Shown here in pieces: positions 35,417 through 46,582 of a stretch of 64,000 bases of DNA (positions within the stretch are counted from its first letter, which is position 1; each line of letters opens with the position of its first letter). The stretch comes from Rhodanobacter glycinis (GTDB lineage: Bacteria; Pseudomonadota; Gammaproteobacteria; Xanthomonadales; Rhodanobacteraceae). The position numbers were made by a program, and so were the translations under genes. The notes beneath the pieces were generated by a model. That model was not told the origin of the DNA. It did no database searches and saw only the letters and a list, made by a program, of their open reading frames with translations. Location of the stretch: contig NZ_FOSR01000005.1 of NCBI RefSeq assembly GCF_900114325.1, positions 1 to 64,000 of the forward strand, in the 5' to 3' direction.

Positions 35417-35499
35417 GAAGCCCGCTTGCGAGCGATGCTTTGTGCTTTCTGCTCGCAGCAGCGCCATGGCAAAAGCCTCGCCCGCGGGCGGGCTCCTAC
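35413..35499. repeat. GTAGGA(A)GCCCGC-type palindromic repeat
   Basis: GTAGGAAGCCCGCTTGCG (35413-35430) and GCCCGCGGGCGGGCTCCTAC toward 35499 are inverted versions of one motif, a known type of dispersed repeat in Xanthomonadales and pseudomonads. The TAG of bioA (35414-35416) is part of the element. Confidence 0.7.
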
Positions 35500-35552
35500 A
35501 CGCGCGATGGCGCGATTAGAATGGGCTTCCTCTTCCATCCCCCTTGTCTCCC

Positions 35553-37178
35553 ATGGCAAACACCTTTCGCTTCGCGCTGGCACAACACGATTTCCCGGTC
35601 GGCGCCGTTGCCGCGAACGCGGCCAGGGCACGCGAATTGATGGACGAGGCACGCGCCGGTGGTGCGGCGCTGGTCGCCTTTCCCGAGCTGACCCTGAGTG
35701 GTTACCCGCCGGAAGACTTGCTGCTGCGGCCGAGCTTCCTCGCCGCCTGCGAGCAGGAACTCGATGGCCTGGCCGCGAGCACGAACGGTCTGGCTGCGCT
35801 GGTCGGTTTTCCGCACAGCGAAGGCGAGGTGTTCAACGCCGCCGCGCTGTTGCGCGAGGGGCGCGTGGCGCAGATTGCGCACAAGCAGGCGCTGCCCAAT
35901 TACGGCGTGTTCGACGACAAGCGCTATTTCCGCCCGGGCCACGCCAGCGCGGTGACCACGTTGAATGACGTGCGCATCGGCCTGCTGATCTGCGAGGACG
36001 TGTGGCGTTCCGAGCCAGCTGCCGCAGTGGCGCGGGCCGGGGCGGAGTTGATCGTGGTCATCAATGCGTCGCCCTGGGACGATACCAAGCAGGACGAGCG
36101 CGAGGCGATCCTGAGCTCGCGCGCGAAGGAAACCGGTTGCGCGATCGCCTATCTCAACCTGGTCGGCGGTCAGGACGAGGTGGTCTACGACGGGGCTTCG
36201 CTGCTGGTGAATGGCGACGGCTCCATCGCCGCACGCGCGCCGGCCTTCGTCGATGCGCTGCTGTGGGCCAGCTTTGATCCGGCCACGCGCACGCTGCAGG
36301 CCGAGGGCTGGCCGGAGGCTGCCGATACGTCGCGCGAGGCGGTGCTGTACGCCGCACTGGTGCGCGGCACCCGCGACTACATCGACAAGAACGGTTTTCC
36401 CGGCGTGCTGCTGGGCCTGTCCGGCGGCATCGACTCGGCGCTGACCCTGGCGCTGGCGGTGGATGCACTGGGCGCCGAGCGTGTCACCGCGGTGATGATG
36501 CCGACGCGCTACACCTCGAAATTGTCGCTGGATGGCGCGCGCAAGCAGGCCGAGGATCTGGGCGTGGATTACCACGTCATTGACATCGAGCCGACCGTCG
36601 ATGCCTTCATCGGTGCGCTGACCCCGGCTTTTGCCGGCAAGGGCGTGGACACCACCGAGGAAAACCTGCAGTCACGCACCCGCGGCACGATGCTGATGGC
36701 GCTGTCGAACAAGCACGGCAAGCTGCTGCTGGCCACCGGCAACAAGAGCGAGATGGCGGTGGGCTACTGCACGCTGTACGGCGACATGTGCGGTGCCTAT
36801 GCACCGCTGAAGGATGTCTACAAGACCGCGGTATACCGGCTCTCACGCTGGCGTAATGCGCAGCCGGGCGGGGTGGAGGCGATTCCGGTCGCGGTGATCG
36901 AACGCCCGCCCTCGGCCGAACTGCGTGCCGACCAGACCGACCAGGACTCGCTGCCGCCCTACGACGAGCTGGACGCGATCCTCGGCCGTTTCATCGAAAC
37001 CGAGCAGTCGCAGGCGGAGATCATCGCCGCCGGCTTTGCCGCCGAGACGGTGCATCGCGTGGTGCGGCTGGTGCTGGTCAACGAGTTCAAGCGCCGCCAG
37101 TCGGCGCCGGGCCCCCGCGTCACCACCCGCGCGTTCGGCCGCGAGCGGCGCTATCCCATCACCTCCGGCTGGCGCTAG
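35553..37178 (+). CDS. nadE: NAD+ synthase (glutamine-hydrolysing)
   Basis: A 541-residue two-domain enzyme. The N-terminal nitrilase-like glutaminase domain has its Glu in AFPELTLSGYPPEDLL, Lys in QIAHKQALPNYG and Cys in GLLICEDVW. The C-terminal synthetase has LGLSGGIDSALTLALAV (PP-loop), ATGNKSEMAVGYCTLYGDM and PPSAELRADQTDQDSLPPYD. It makes NAD from deamido-NAD, ATP and glutamine. Start ATG 35553 (MANTFRFALAQHDFPVG) follows CCCTTGTCTCCC with a weak ribosome site; 35544 is three codons upstream and in frame. Confidence 0.97.
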   Translation: MANTFRFALAQHDFPVGAVAANAARARELMDEARAGGAALVAFPELTLSGYPPEDLLLRPSFLAACEQELDGLAASTNGLAALVGFPHSEGEVFNAAALLREGRVAQIAHKQALPNYGVFDDKRYFRPGHASAVTTLNDVRIGLLICEDVWRSEPAAAVARAGAELIVVINASPWDDTKQDEREAILSSRAKETGCAIAYLNLVGGQDEVVYDGASLLVNGDGSIAARAPAFVDALLWASFDPATRTLQAEGWPEAADTSREAVLYAALVRGTRDYIDKNGFPGVLLGLSGGIDSALTLALAVDALGAERVTAVMMPTRYTSKLSLDGARKQAEDLGVDYHVIDIEPTVDAFIGALTPAFAGKGVDTTEENLQSRTRGTMLMALSNKHGKLLLATGNKSEMAVGYCTLYGDMCGAYAPLKDVYKTAVYRLSRWRNAQPGGVEAIPVAVIERPPSAELRADQTDQDSLPPYDELDAILGRFIETEQSQAEIIAAGFAAETVHRVVRLVLVNEFKRRQSAPGPRVTTRAFGRERRYPITSGWR

Positions 37179-37198
37179 CCGGGCAGCGGGGCAGGGCA

Positions 37199-37562
37199 TC
37201 TCGAAAAACCTCTCGATCTACGTCATTCCGGCTTTCGCTCACTGCTGTCCGGAATAAAAATGCGCCATGCGTAGAAAGCCCCGAGCCGTACAACTTTGCA
37301 ACCATTGAGTTCGCATGAGACTCAAATTTCAGAGTTATCGGCCACACCCCGTCTCGTCATCCCAGCGAAAGCTGGGATCCAGTTAAGATGCTGTGCGAAG
37401 CACACTCAACTTCTTGTTTTTGTGTGCTTCGCACGCATGTTCGACTGGATTCCAGCTTTCGCTGGAATGACGGATTCGGCTGCCGTCATGCCTTCGCAAA
37501 ATTGTTCCGGACAGCAGTGAACTTTCGCCGGAATGACGTACCCCTGGAATTTTTCGAGATTC
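37199..37562. repeat. Nested REP/REPIN palindromes
   Basis: The outer inverted pair is ATCTCGAAAAACCTCTCGAT...CTGCTGTCCGGAAT (about 37199-37255) and its reverse complement (about 37500-37562). Nested inside is a complete REP-type pair: ATCCCAGCGAAAGCTGGGAT at 37359-37378 facing ATTCCAGCTTTCGCTGGAAT at 37449-37468, with an inner stem GTGCGAAGCACAC (37393-37405) / GTGTGCTTCGCAC (37422-37434). This is an inserted REPIN within another palindrome. No gene is visible in the nadE-bamD gap. Confidence 0.8.
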
Positions 37563-37598
37563 GCTACAGGGCCTTGTCGTGTGGAGGGATCCGATAAG

Positions 37599-37636
37599 CC
37601 ACAAAAAAGCCGGCGATGTTTCGCCGGCTTTTTGTG
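37599..37636. terminator. Intrinsic terminator of bamD
   Basis: CCACAAAAAAGCCGGCGA (37599-37616) and TCGCCGGCTTTTTGTGG (37621-37637 approx.) form a strong stem with a TGTT loop, ~25 bp beyond the bamD stop on the minus strand. The A and T tracts make it usable on both strands. Confidence 0.9.
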
Positions 37637-37661
37637 GTTGATTCCTGAACGGAATGGAGCG

Positions 37662-38513
37662 TCAATGATGCCCGGAGAACGGAATCATCTTGCGCAGCGT
37701 GGACGGGGCATGCGGCCACTTCGGGTCCGTCAGGTACGGGTGATCCGGATAGTTCATCGCCAGCACCTTGCGCACCTGCTCGGCCTGCGCTTTCTGGCCC
37801 AGCATCAGGTAGCTGCGGCACAGGATGGCCAGGGCATCGCCGGCCTGCGGCGACTGCTGGTAATGCTCGATCACGTACTGGGCGCGGTCGGCCGAGGCCA
37901 CGAAGGCCTTGTGGCGCAGGTAGAACTCGGCCACGTTGATTTCGAACTTCGCCAGCACGTTGCGCAGGTAGATCATGCGCTGACGGGCGTCGGCGGCGTA
38001 GGCGCTGTCGGGGAAACGGCGGGTCAACTCGGCGAAATCGTCGAACGACTTCAGGTTGTAGCCCTGGTCACGACGCGACTGCGCGCCGTTGCGGCCGAAC
38101 CAGCGCTCGACCACGCCACCGGTGCGGTCGAAATTGATCAGGCCGCGCAGGTAATAGGCATAATCCACATGCTTGTGCATGGGGAAGGTCTTGATGAAGC
38201 GGTCGACCGTGGAATAGGCGTCGTCCGGCTGGTTGTCCTTGTACTGTGCATAGGCCAGGTCGAGCTGGGCCTGCTCGTTGTACGGGCCGGACGGGAAACG
38301 GGCGATCAGACGCTGGTAGTCTTTCTCGGCCGCGCCGTAGTCGCCGTGCTCAAGCGCATTGTGCGATTTGGCATAAAGCTGCGGCAGCGACATCGTGTCA
38401 ATGGTCTGCTTGTGGCGGAACATCGCACATCCGCTCATTCCCATCACGAGAATGAGCATCACGAGCACTTTCAGGGCGGGCCGCAGAGTGGCCGACAGCT
38501 TGGTTACGCGCAT
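37662..38513 (-). CDS. bamD: Outer-membrane assembly lipoprotein BamD (ComL/YfiO)
   Basis: A 283-residue lipoprotein. Lipobox MSGC puts the acylated Cys at position 29. Five TPR-like repeats follow (e.g. LYAKSHNALEHGDYGAAEKDYQRLI, YNEQAQLDLAYAQYK, YAADARQRMIYLRNVLAKFEINVAEFYLRH), as in BamD of 240-290 residues. It is the essential partner of BamA in inserting beta-barrels such as the TonB receptors and FadL of this window. It is divergent from rluD, the usual gene order, with only 71 bp between the start codons. Confidence 0.96.
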   Translation of the reverse strand: MRVTKLSATLRPALKVLVMLILVMGMSGCAMFRHKQTIDTMSLPQLYAKSHNALEHGDYGAAEKDYQRLIARFPSGPYNEQAQLDLAYAQYKDNQPDDAYSTVDRFIKTFPMHKHVDYAYYLRGLINFDRTGGVVERWFGRNGAQSRRDQGYNLKSFDDFAELTRRFPDSAYAADARQRMIYLRNVLAKFEINVAEFYLRHKAFVASADRAQYVIEHYQQSPQAGDALAILCRSYLMLGQKAQAEQVRKVLAMNYPDHPYLTDPKWPHAPSTLRKMIPFSGHH

Positions 38514-38584
38514 GAGTAAGGTATTCAGATGTTTGATCGAAAAGGGATGATAGCCGAAACCGGCCGCGAGCCGGGGAGGCGGGC

Positions 38585-39559
<975 letters not shown>

Positions 39560-39560
39560 T

Positions 39561-40325
39561 GTGCCGATGCCTGCCATGACGGATGCCTGGCTGTTCCCCG
39601 ACTGGCCCGCGCCACGCCAGGTGCACGCGGCGGTGACCACGCGCGATGGCCCCGGCGTATCGGACCCGCCATTCGGCCGCTTCAACCTCGGTCGCAACAG
39701 CGGCGATCGCCCGGACGCGGTGAGCAGCAATCGCGACGTGCTGCAGCAGGCACTGGGCCTGCCGGCTGCGCCACGCTGGCTGCAGCAGGTGCACGGCACC
39801 ACGGTGGCCGAACTGGGCCCGCTGCCCAGCGCCGAACCGCCGCAAGCCGACGCCGCGGTCTCGCGCATCCCCGGCACGGTGCTGAGCATCCTCACTGCCG
39901 ACTGCTTGCCGGTGCTGTTCTGCGCCGACGACGGCAGCACCATTGGTGCCGCGCATGCCGGCTGGCGCGGCTTGGCCGCCGGCGTACTGGAGGCCACCAT
40001 CGAGCAGATGCAGGTGGCGCCCGCGCGATTGCTGGCGTGGCTGGGGCCGTGCATCGGCACGGCTTCGTATGAAGTGGGCGAGGAAGTGCGCGCCGCCTTC
40101 GTCGACCACGAAGCCGCCGCTTCCGCCTGTTTCGTGGCGACACGCCCGGGACACTGGCATTGCGACCTGGCTGCGCTGGCGCGGCAACGGCTGGCGGCGG
40201 CCGGCATCACGCGAATGCATGGCGGCGGCTTCGATACGCTGGCCGATGAACGGTTTTATTCATATCGGCGCGAGGGTGCGCGCAGTGGGCGGTTTGCCAG
40301 TTTGATCTGGCTGGCGGACGCATAG
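39561..40325 (+). CDS. pgeF: Peptidoglycan editing factor PgeF (YfiH, polyphenol oxidase family)
   Basis: A 254-residue protein of the DUF152/laccase-domain family. Conserved blocks: AVTTRDGPGVSDPPFGRFNLG, RWLQQVHGTTV, LTADCLPVLFCADDG, GAAHAGWRGLAAGVLEAT and LGPCIGTASYEVG, carrying the His/Cys/His metal-binding residues. In E. coli PgeF removes wrongly incorporated L-Ser from UDP-MurNAc-peptide precursors. The GTG start at 39561 has GAGG 6 nt upstream and starts 2 bp after the rluD stop, so the genes form an operon; ATGs at 39567 and 39576 are alternatives. Confidence 0.93.
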   Translation: MPMPAMTDAWLFPDWPAPRQVHAAVTTRDGPGVSDPPFGRFNLGRNSGDRPDAVSSNRDVLQQALGLPAAPRWLQQVHGTTVAELGPLPSAEPPQADAAVSRIPGTVLSILTADCLPVLFCADDGSTIGAAHAGWRGLAAGVLEATIEQMQVAPARLLAWLGPCIGTASYEVGEEVRAAFVDHEAAASACFVATRPGHWHCDLAALARQRLAAAGITRMHGGGFDTLADERFYSYRREGARSGRFASLIWLADA

Positions 40326-40877
40326 TCATCGCTTGATGCGGTTTTGTGTAGCCGTGGTGCATCACGAAAACAACGAGCCTGGCTCGTCCTTCCGGCGAAG
40401 ACCGGAGAGGCGCGTAGAACGCCTGCGAAGCAGGCGGCCCCGAAGGGGCGGGCGCAGCGGGTCATCCAGTGACTTCGTGGTTTGAACTGGTTGGTACAGC
40501 TCGGACGCTTTCGCCAGCGGCAAAGCGGTTTCGTCCGCTTGCCGGTGGCCGAGCCATCTTTACTTTGCGTGGCCTTTCTGTGTGGTCCTGTCGTCCACGC
40601 TTCATGGCTGCTCATGGGGTTCAGCAGCAGTGCGCTTGCTGCCGGAAGGGCATAACCCCAGGTAGGTTGTGCTTGCGGCTAAGCCGCTACCGCGACCCAT
40701 TGCCGTGAAAATTCGGGAGCAGGTTGCAGACCCTGACGGTGTTCTCGGCTCTTGTGCGTTTGCTCCGCTACATTCCATACGGTATCGACGGGCTCGCAGC
40801 AGGATCTTGCGTGCTCCGCCAAAGGCATGAATCCGAAGGGATCATTCATTCAGTGCTCGACGCATGGAGGCAAACAC
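40326..40877. other. 550-bp intergenic region without a convincing gene
   Basis: Contains hairpins GCCTGCGAAGCAGGC and GCCCCGAAGGGGC near 40421-40450 and a CTTCCGGCGAAGACCGGAG palindrome near 40389-40408, so at least one repetitive element. Codon-like bias is absent; short open frames do not resemble real genes. It may carry the promoter of the M15-like operon. Confidence 0.5.
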
Positions 40878-41450
40878 ATGGCGCAAAAAAGCGGACGTTA
40901 TTGGGTGGCGTGGGCCAACGCACATGCCACGAACAGCGCAGACGTCAATGCTCTCGATGCCGACTTCAAGGCGAAAGTCGAGGCTTTCATCCAGGCGTTG
41001 AAGGCTGCCGGCGCCACGGTAATCATCGCGGCCATCAGACGGAACCCGAAGCGGGCGTATCTGTTCCATTGGGCATGGATGATTTCCCAAGGGAAGTGCG
41101 CACCGGGCGATCCTGCCCCCATGCAAGGTGTGGACATCGAGTGGGATCACGGCGATTTGAAGCGCAGCAAGGCCGGTGCCAAGGAAATGGTCGATGGTTT
41201 CGGGTTGGCCGTTCCCCCGGCCAGTTTCAATCCGCCATCCTTGATCAGTAATCACATCAATGGTCAAGCGATCGATATGACCATCACCTGGACGGGGACG
41301 ATCAGGATTCGGAAAAAGGACGGAACCGTGATCGATGTGCCTTATCAGTCAAATCCCGACACAAACACCCTGTTGCAGGAAGTGGGTGCATCCTGCGGGG
41401 TCAAAAAGCTGAAAACCGACCGGCCTCACTGGTCGTATAACGGGAAGTGA
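40878..41450 (+). CDS. M15-like (D-Ala-D-Ala / L-Ala-D-Glu peptidase type) protein without signal peptide
   Basis: A 190-residue protein. The metal-binding signature SxHxxGxAxD appears as SNHINGQAID (His126, Asp133) and a final His in RPHWS (His184), the zinc-ligand layout of M15 peptidases (VanY, LAS-type). A GVDIEWDHG block (84-92) and YLFHWAW precede it. Homologous domains occur in 'peptidoglycan-binding' hypotheticals of Burkholderia and relatives. It lacks a signal peptide yet cuts, by fold, a periplasmic substrate. GGAGG lies 7 nt before the ATG. Base composition is clearly lower in GC than the flanking core genes. The stop codon is one base before the ATG of the lipoprotein gene, so translation is coupled. 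Confidence 0.7.
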   Translation: MAQKSGRYWVAWANAHATNSADVNALDADFKAKVEAFIQALKAAGATVIIAAIRRNPKRAYLFHWAWMISQGKCAPGDPAPMQGVDIEWDHGDLKRSKAGAKEMVDGFGLAVPPASFNPPSLISNHINGQAIDMTITWTGTIRIRKKDGTVIDVPYQSNPDTNTLLQEVGASCGVKKLKTDRPHWSYNGK

Positions 41451-41451
41451 C

Positions 41452-41946
41452 ATGAAAAGCGTATTTTTGATCCTGGCTGCTGTTCTGCTCGCCTCTTGTG
41501 CGTGCCTGTCGCACGAAGCTCCTGCGGCCGAAGCCACACCCATATACGGGTGGCTTGTGGGGAACTGTCTTGCACTTCCTGACCATGGCGTCCACGCGCC
41601 GCGCGATTTTTCGCTGGTGGATTTCGAACATGGCCAGCAGCGTATCCATGGCATCGTGCTGCGCAAGGCCGTGGGTCAGGATCATTGCCCGGCGTTGCTG
41701 CCTGATCGGCGTGATGTGAATGCCGCAAGCGGCAATGCATTTTACGTCGTGAAGCTCGATTCGCCCTCCGATCTGGGCATTGGTATCGTCGGCAGGGTCC
41801 CGGCGGAGCCCCTTTCGTTCGGCCATTGCACGACCAGTGAAGGCATTCGTTTCACGGTGACGCGTGGCAGCCATTGGGTGTGGAGTGGCTACTACTATCT
41901 CGGGTATGACGTCGAAACGACTTGTGCCCAACCTGACAATCAATAG
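41452..41946 (+). CDS. Periplasmic lipoprotein coupled to the M15-like protein (candidate immunity protein)
   Basis: A 164-residue protein with a clear lipoprotein signal: SVFLILAAVLLASC, Cys16 after lipobox LASC. Three more Cys residues in the mature part (GNCLALPD, DHCPALLP, GHCTTSEG) could form disulfides. No named domain. It starts 1 bp after the stop of the M15-like gene. A membrane-bound periplasmic partner of a peptidoglycan-peptidase encoded immediately upstream is the layout of hydrolase effector/immunity pairs, but a simple co-exported inhibitor or unrelated lipoprotein is also possible. Confidence 0.6.
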   Translation: MKSVFLILAAVLLASCACLSHEAPAAEATPIYGWLVGNCLALPDHGVHAPRDFSLVDFEHGQQRIHGIVLRKAVGQDHCPALLPDRRDVNAASGNAFYVVKLDSPSDLGIGIVGRVPAEPLSFGHCTTSEGIRFTVTRGSHWVWSGYYYLGYDVETTCAQPDNQ

Positions 41947-42142
41947 CGGAGGCAGGACCGTAGACGAGGCTGCAGCACATCGGTCGTGAGCCTTGCAAGA
42001 GCACGGCAATCAGCCTCCGCTCGTGATCTCGATGCTCACCAAAATGGCGCAGATTGAGGGATCTTCAAGGCGCCCTGCAAGCTGCGCAGGCTGTTCGCGC
42101 CGCTGAAACCGCTGCCTTGACATTTCAAGGTCACCCACTCTG

Positions 42143-42170
42143 CTTGAATCATCAGGCGTCGTCCGCATCT
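42143..42170 (+). promoter_or_regulatory. Sigma32-like heat-shock promoter of clpB
   Basis: CTTGAA (42143-42148) and CCGCATCT (42163-42170) are 14 bp apart, close to the sigma32 consensus CTTGAA-N13-15-CCCCATNT (one mismatch in the -10 element). It lies ~50-78 bp before the clpB start codon. Confidence 0.7.
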
Positions 42171-42220
42171 TTGCTGGCAGTGGCGGCGCGTCCGCCAAAT
42201 CCATTGTGGGGATCGAAGAC

Positions 42221-44818
<2,598 letters not shown>

Positions 44819-44855
44819 CCGAGGCCAGCAGCGCTGGCCGTGTTCCGGCGGCACC

Positions 44856-44902
44856 GGCGGCGACGGGCCCAAGCGCCAGTCGCCGCCTTCATTTCAATTT
44901 TT
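44856..44902 (+). terminator. Intrinsic terminator of clpB
   Basis: GGCGGCGAC (44856-44864) pairs with GTCGCCGCC (44879-44887), followed by the T-rich TTCATTTCAATTTTT. Confidence 0.8.
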
Positions 44903-44982
44903 CCCGACTTGCGCGTCCAGGCTTGCAACCGGCTTGCTGTCGGGACACGCCATGAGCCGACGACCCGCGTATACCTGACCCA

Positions 44983-45534
44983 ATGGAAGATCCCGACCAC
45001 CGCGCCCCGGCCGATGCGGCCGCGCAACCTGGCCACGCCGAACAGGTGGCCGCGTTGTACCGCGAGCATCACGGTGTGCTGGTCGCCTTCCTGCAGTGCC
45101 GCCTGAACTCGCGCGCGGATGCGCAGGAGATCGCGCAAGAGGTCTACGTGAAGTTGCTGGCCATGAGTGGCATGGAGCACATCGATTCACCCAGGGCTTT
45201 CCTGTTTCGCATGGCAACCAATCTTTCCGTGGATTACCTGCGCAAGCGCGCAGTGCGCTCGAACCAGCCGCACGAGCCGCAGGACGAGGACTGGCAGGCC
45301 ACGCCGCTGCCGGAACAGCATGCCTGGGCCATGCAGCAATGGAAGCGGGTGCAGATCGCGTTGCGCGAGCTGCCGGCCAAGACCAGTCGCGCCTTCGTGC
45401 TGCACGTGGTCGAGGGGCGCGACTTTGCCACCGTGGCGCGGGAGATGAAGTTGAGCGAACGCATGGTGCGCTACCACGTCAGTCATGCCCTGGCCCATTG
45501 CTGGGAACGTTGTTTCGCACCGGAGGTGTCGTGA
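44983..45534 (+). CDS. FecI-type ECF sigma factor
   Basis: A 183-residue ECF sigma factor. Region 2 has HAEQVAALYREHHGVLVAFL, DAQEIAQEVYVKLL and RAFLFRMATNLSVDYLRKRA; region 4 has IALRELPAKTSRAFVLHVVEG and LSERMVRYHVSHALAHCW. With the FecR-like and TonB-receptor genes that follow it forms a cell-surface signalling system: ligand binding to the receptor's N-terminal domain releases FecR control of the sigma factor, which transcribes the receptor gene. Its stop overlaps the FecR-like ATG by one base. Confidence 0.93.
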   Translation: MEDPDHRAPADAAAQPGHAEQVAALYREHHGVLVAFLQCRLNSRADAQEIAQEVYVKLLAMSGMEHIDSPRAFLFRMATNLSVDYLRKRAVRSNQPHEPQDEDWQATPLPEQHAWAMQQWKRVQIALRELPAKTSRAFVLHVVEGRDFATVAREMKLSERMVRYHVSHALAHCWERCFAPEVS

Positions 45535-46514
45535 TGGAAAACAAGGCCGCCACCGAGCAGGAGGTTGCGCGGGAAGCCGCGGACTGGTGGACGCGCTTGC
45601 GCGAAACGGCGCCATCGGCCGAGACGCTGGCCCGCTGGGAGTCGTGGATGGCCCGGGACGAGCGCCATGCCCGCGCGTTCGATCAGCTCAACGCGCTGGG
45701 CGAGTGGTTGTGTGTGGCGTCCACGTCGCAACGGCAGGAATTACTGGATGAATTCGCCCCGCGCGTTACCTGGGCACGGCGGCGTCCCTATGCGCTGGCC
45801 GTGGCGGCTACTCTGGTGCTGGCCATGCTCGGCTGGTGGGGGGCGCGCTTTGTCGGTGGCCGCGGCATGCCGGCGCAGCATTACGCCAGCGCGGTAGGCC
45901 AGGATCGCGACATCCGCCTGCCGGACGGCACCGATATCGCGCTGGGAGCGGATTCGTCATTGACCGCCCGTTACGGCCGCGGCCGTCGCCGCATCGACCT
46001 GGCGGCGGGCGAGGCGTATTTCACCGTGGTCCACGACCGCAGCCGGCCATTCGTGGTGGATGCCGGTTCGCTGCGCATCGAGGACCTCGGTACGGCCTTC
46101 AACGTGCGACGCACCGGCCAGCGCGTCAGCGTGGCGGTGACCCAGGGGCGCGTGCGGGTCTCGTCGTCGACGGCAGCGGACGGTCAGTTGGAACTGGAGG
46201 CCGGCCAGCGTGCCGAATACGATCCGCGCAGCGGCATGGTGCGCGTGTCGCATCTGGCGGCGCAGCGTGCCACGGCCTGGCGCCATCACCAGTTGGAGTT
46301 TGTCGACGAGCCCCTGTCCATGGTGATTGCCAACGTCAACCGCTACAGTCGGCATCCGGTACAGCTGGCCGATCCGCAGCTGGGCCAGCTGATGTTCACC
46401 GGAACCGTGAACACCACTAACATCGACGGCTGGATCGGCGCGCTGCCACACGTTTTCCCGTTGCAGGTGAGCCGGTTTGCCGACCACGTGGTGCTTTCGA
46501 GCGCTGCGCACTGA
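45534..46514 (+). CDS. FecR-like anti-sigma/transmembrane regulator
   Basis: A 326-residue protein. A cytoplasmic DUF4880-like anti-sigma segment opens it (EVAREAADWWTRL, LARWESWMARDERHARAFDQL), then one membrane span about residues 83-102 (YALAVAATLVLAMLGWWGA), and a periplasmic FecR domain (DIRLPDGTDIALGADSSLTARY, RRIDLAAGEAYFTVVHDRSRPFVVDAG, GTAFNVR). The C-terminus has a secretin/TonB short N-terminal-like partner segment (QLGQLMFTGTVNTTNIDGW). It carries the signal from the TonB receptor to the FecI-like sigma factor. TGATG overlap with the sigma gene. Confidence 0.93.
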   Translation: MENKAATEQEVAREAADWWTRLRETAPSAETLARWESWMARDERHARAFDQLNALGEWLCVASTSQRQELLDEFAPRVTWARRRPYALAVAATLVLAMLGWWGARFVGGRGMPAQHYASAVGQDRDIRLPDGTDIALGADSSLTARYGRGRRRIDLAAGEAYFTVVHDRSRPFVVDAGSLRIEDLGTAFNVRRTGQRVSVAVTQGRVRVSSSTAADGQLELEAGQRAEYDPRSGMVRVSHLAAQRATAWRHHQLEFVDEPLSMVIANVNRYSRHPVQLADPQLGQLMFTGTVNTTNIDGWIGALPHVFPLQVSRFADHVVLSSAAH

Positions 46515-46582
46515 AATCGCTGCGGAGCTAAGGCAGGCATGGCGGATGGGTACGAGCGTCGCGGCGGTCACTGCGCGGCGGC

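Noticed and set aside
40469-40708. 79-codon frame in the pgeF-M15 gap
   Set aside because: No ribosome site or family; the region looks repeat-derived.
44819-44982. Fur box before the FecI-type sigma gene
   Set aside because: Looked for GATAATGATAATCATTATC-like sequence; none found, only AT-rich terminator tail.
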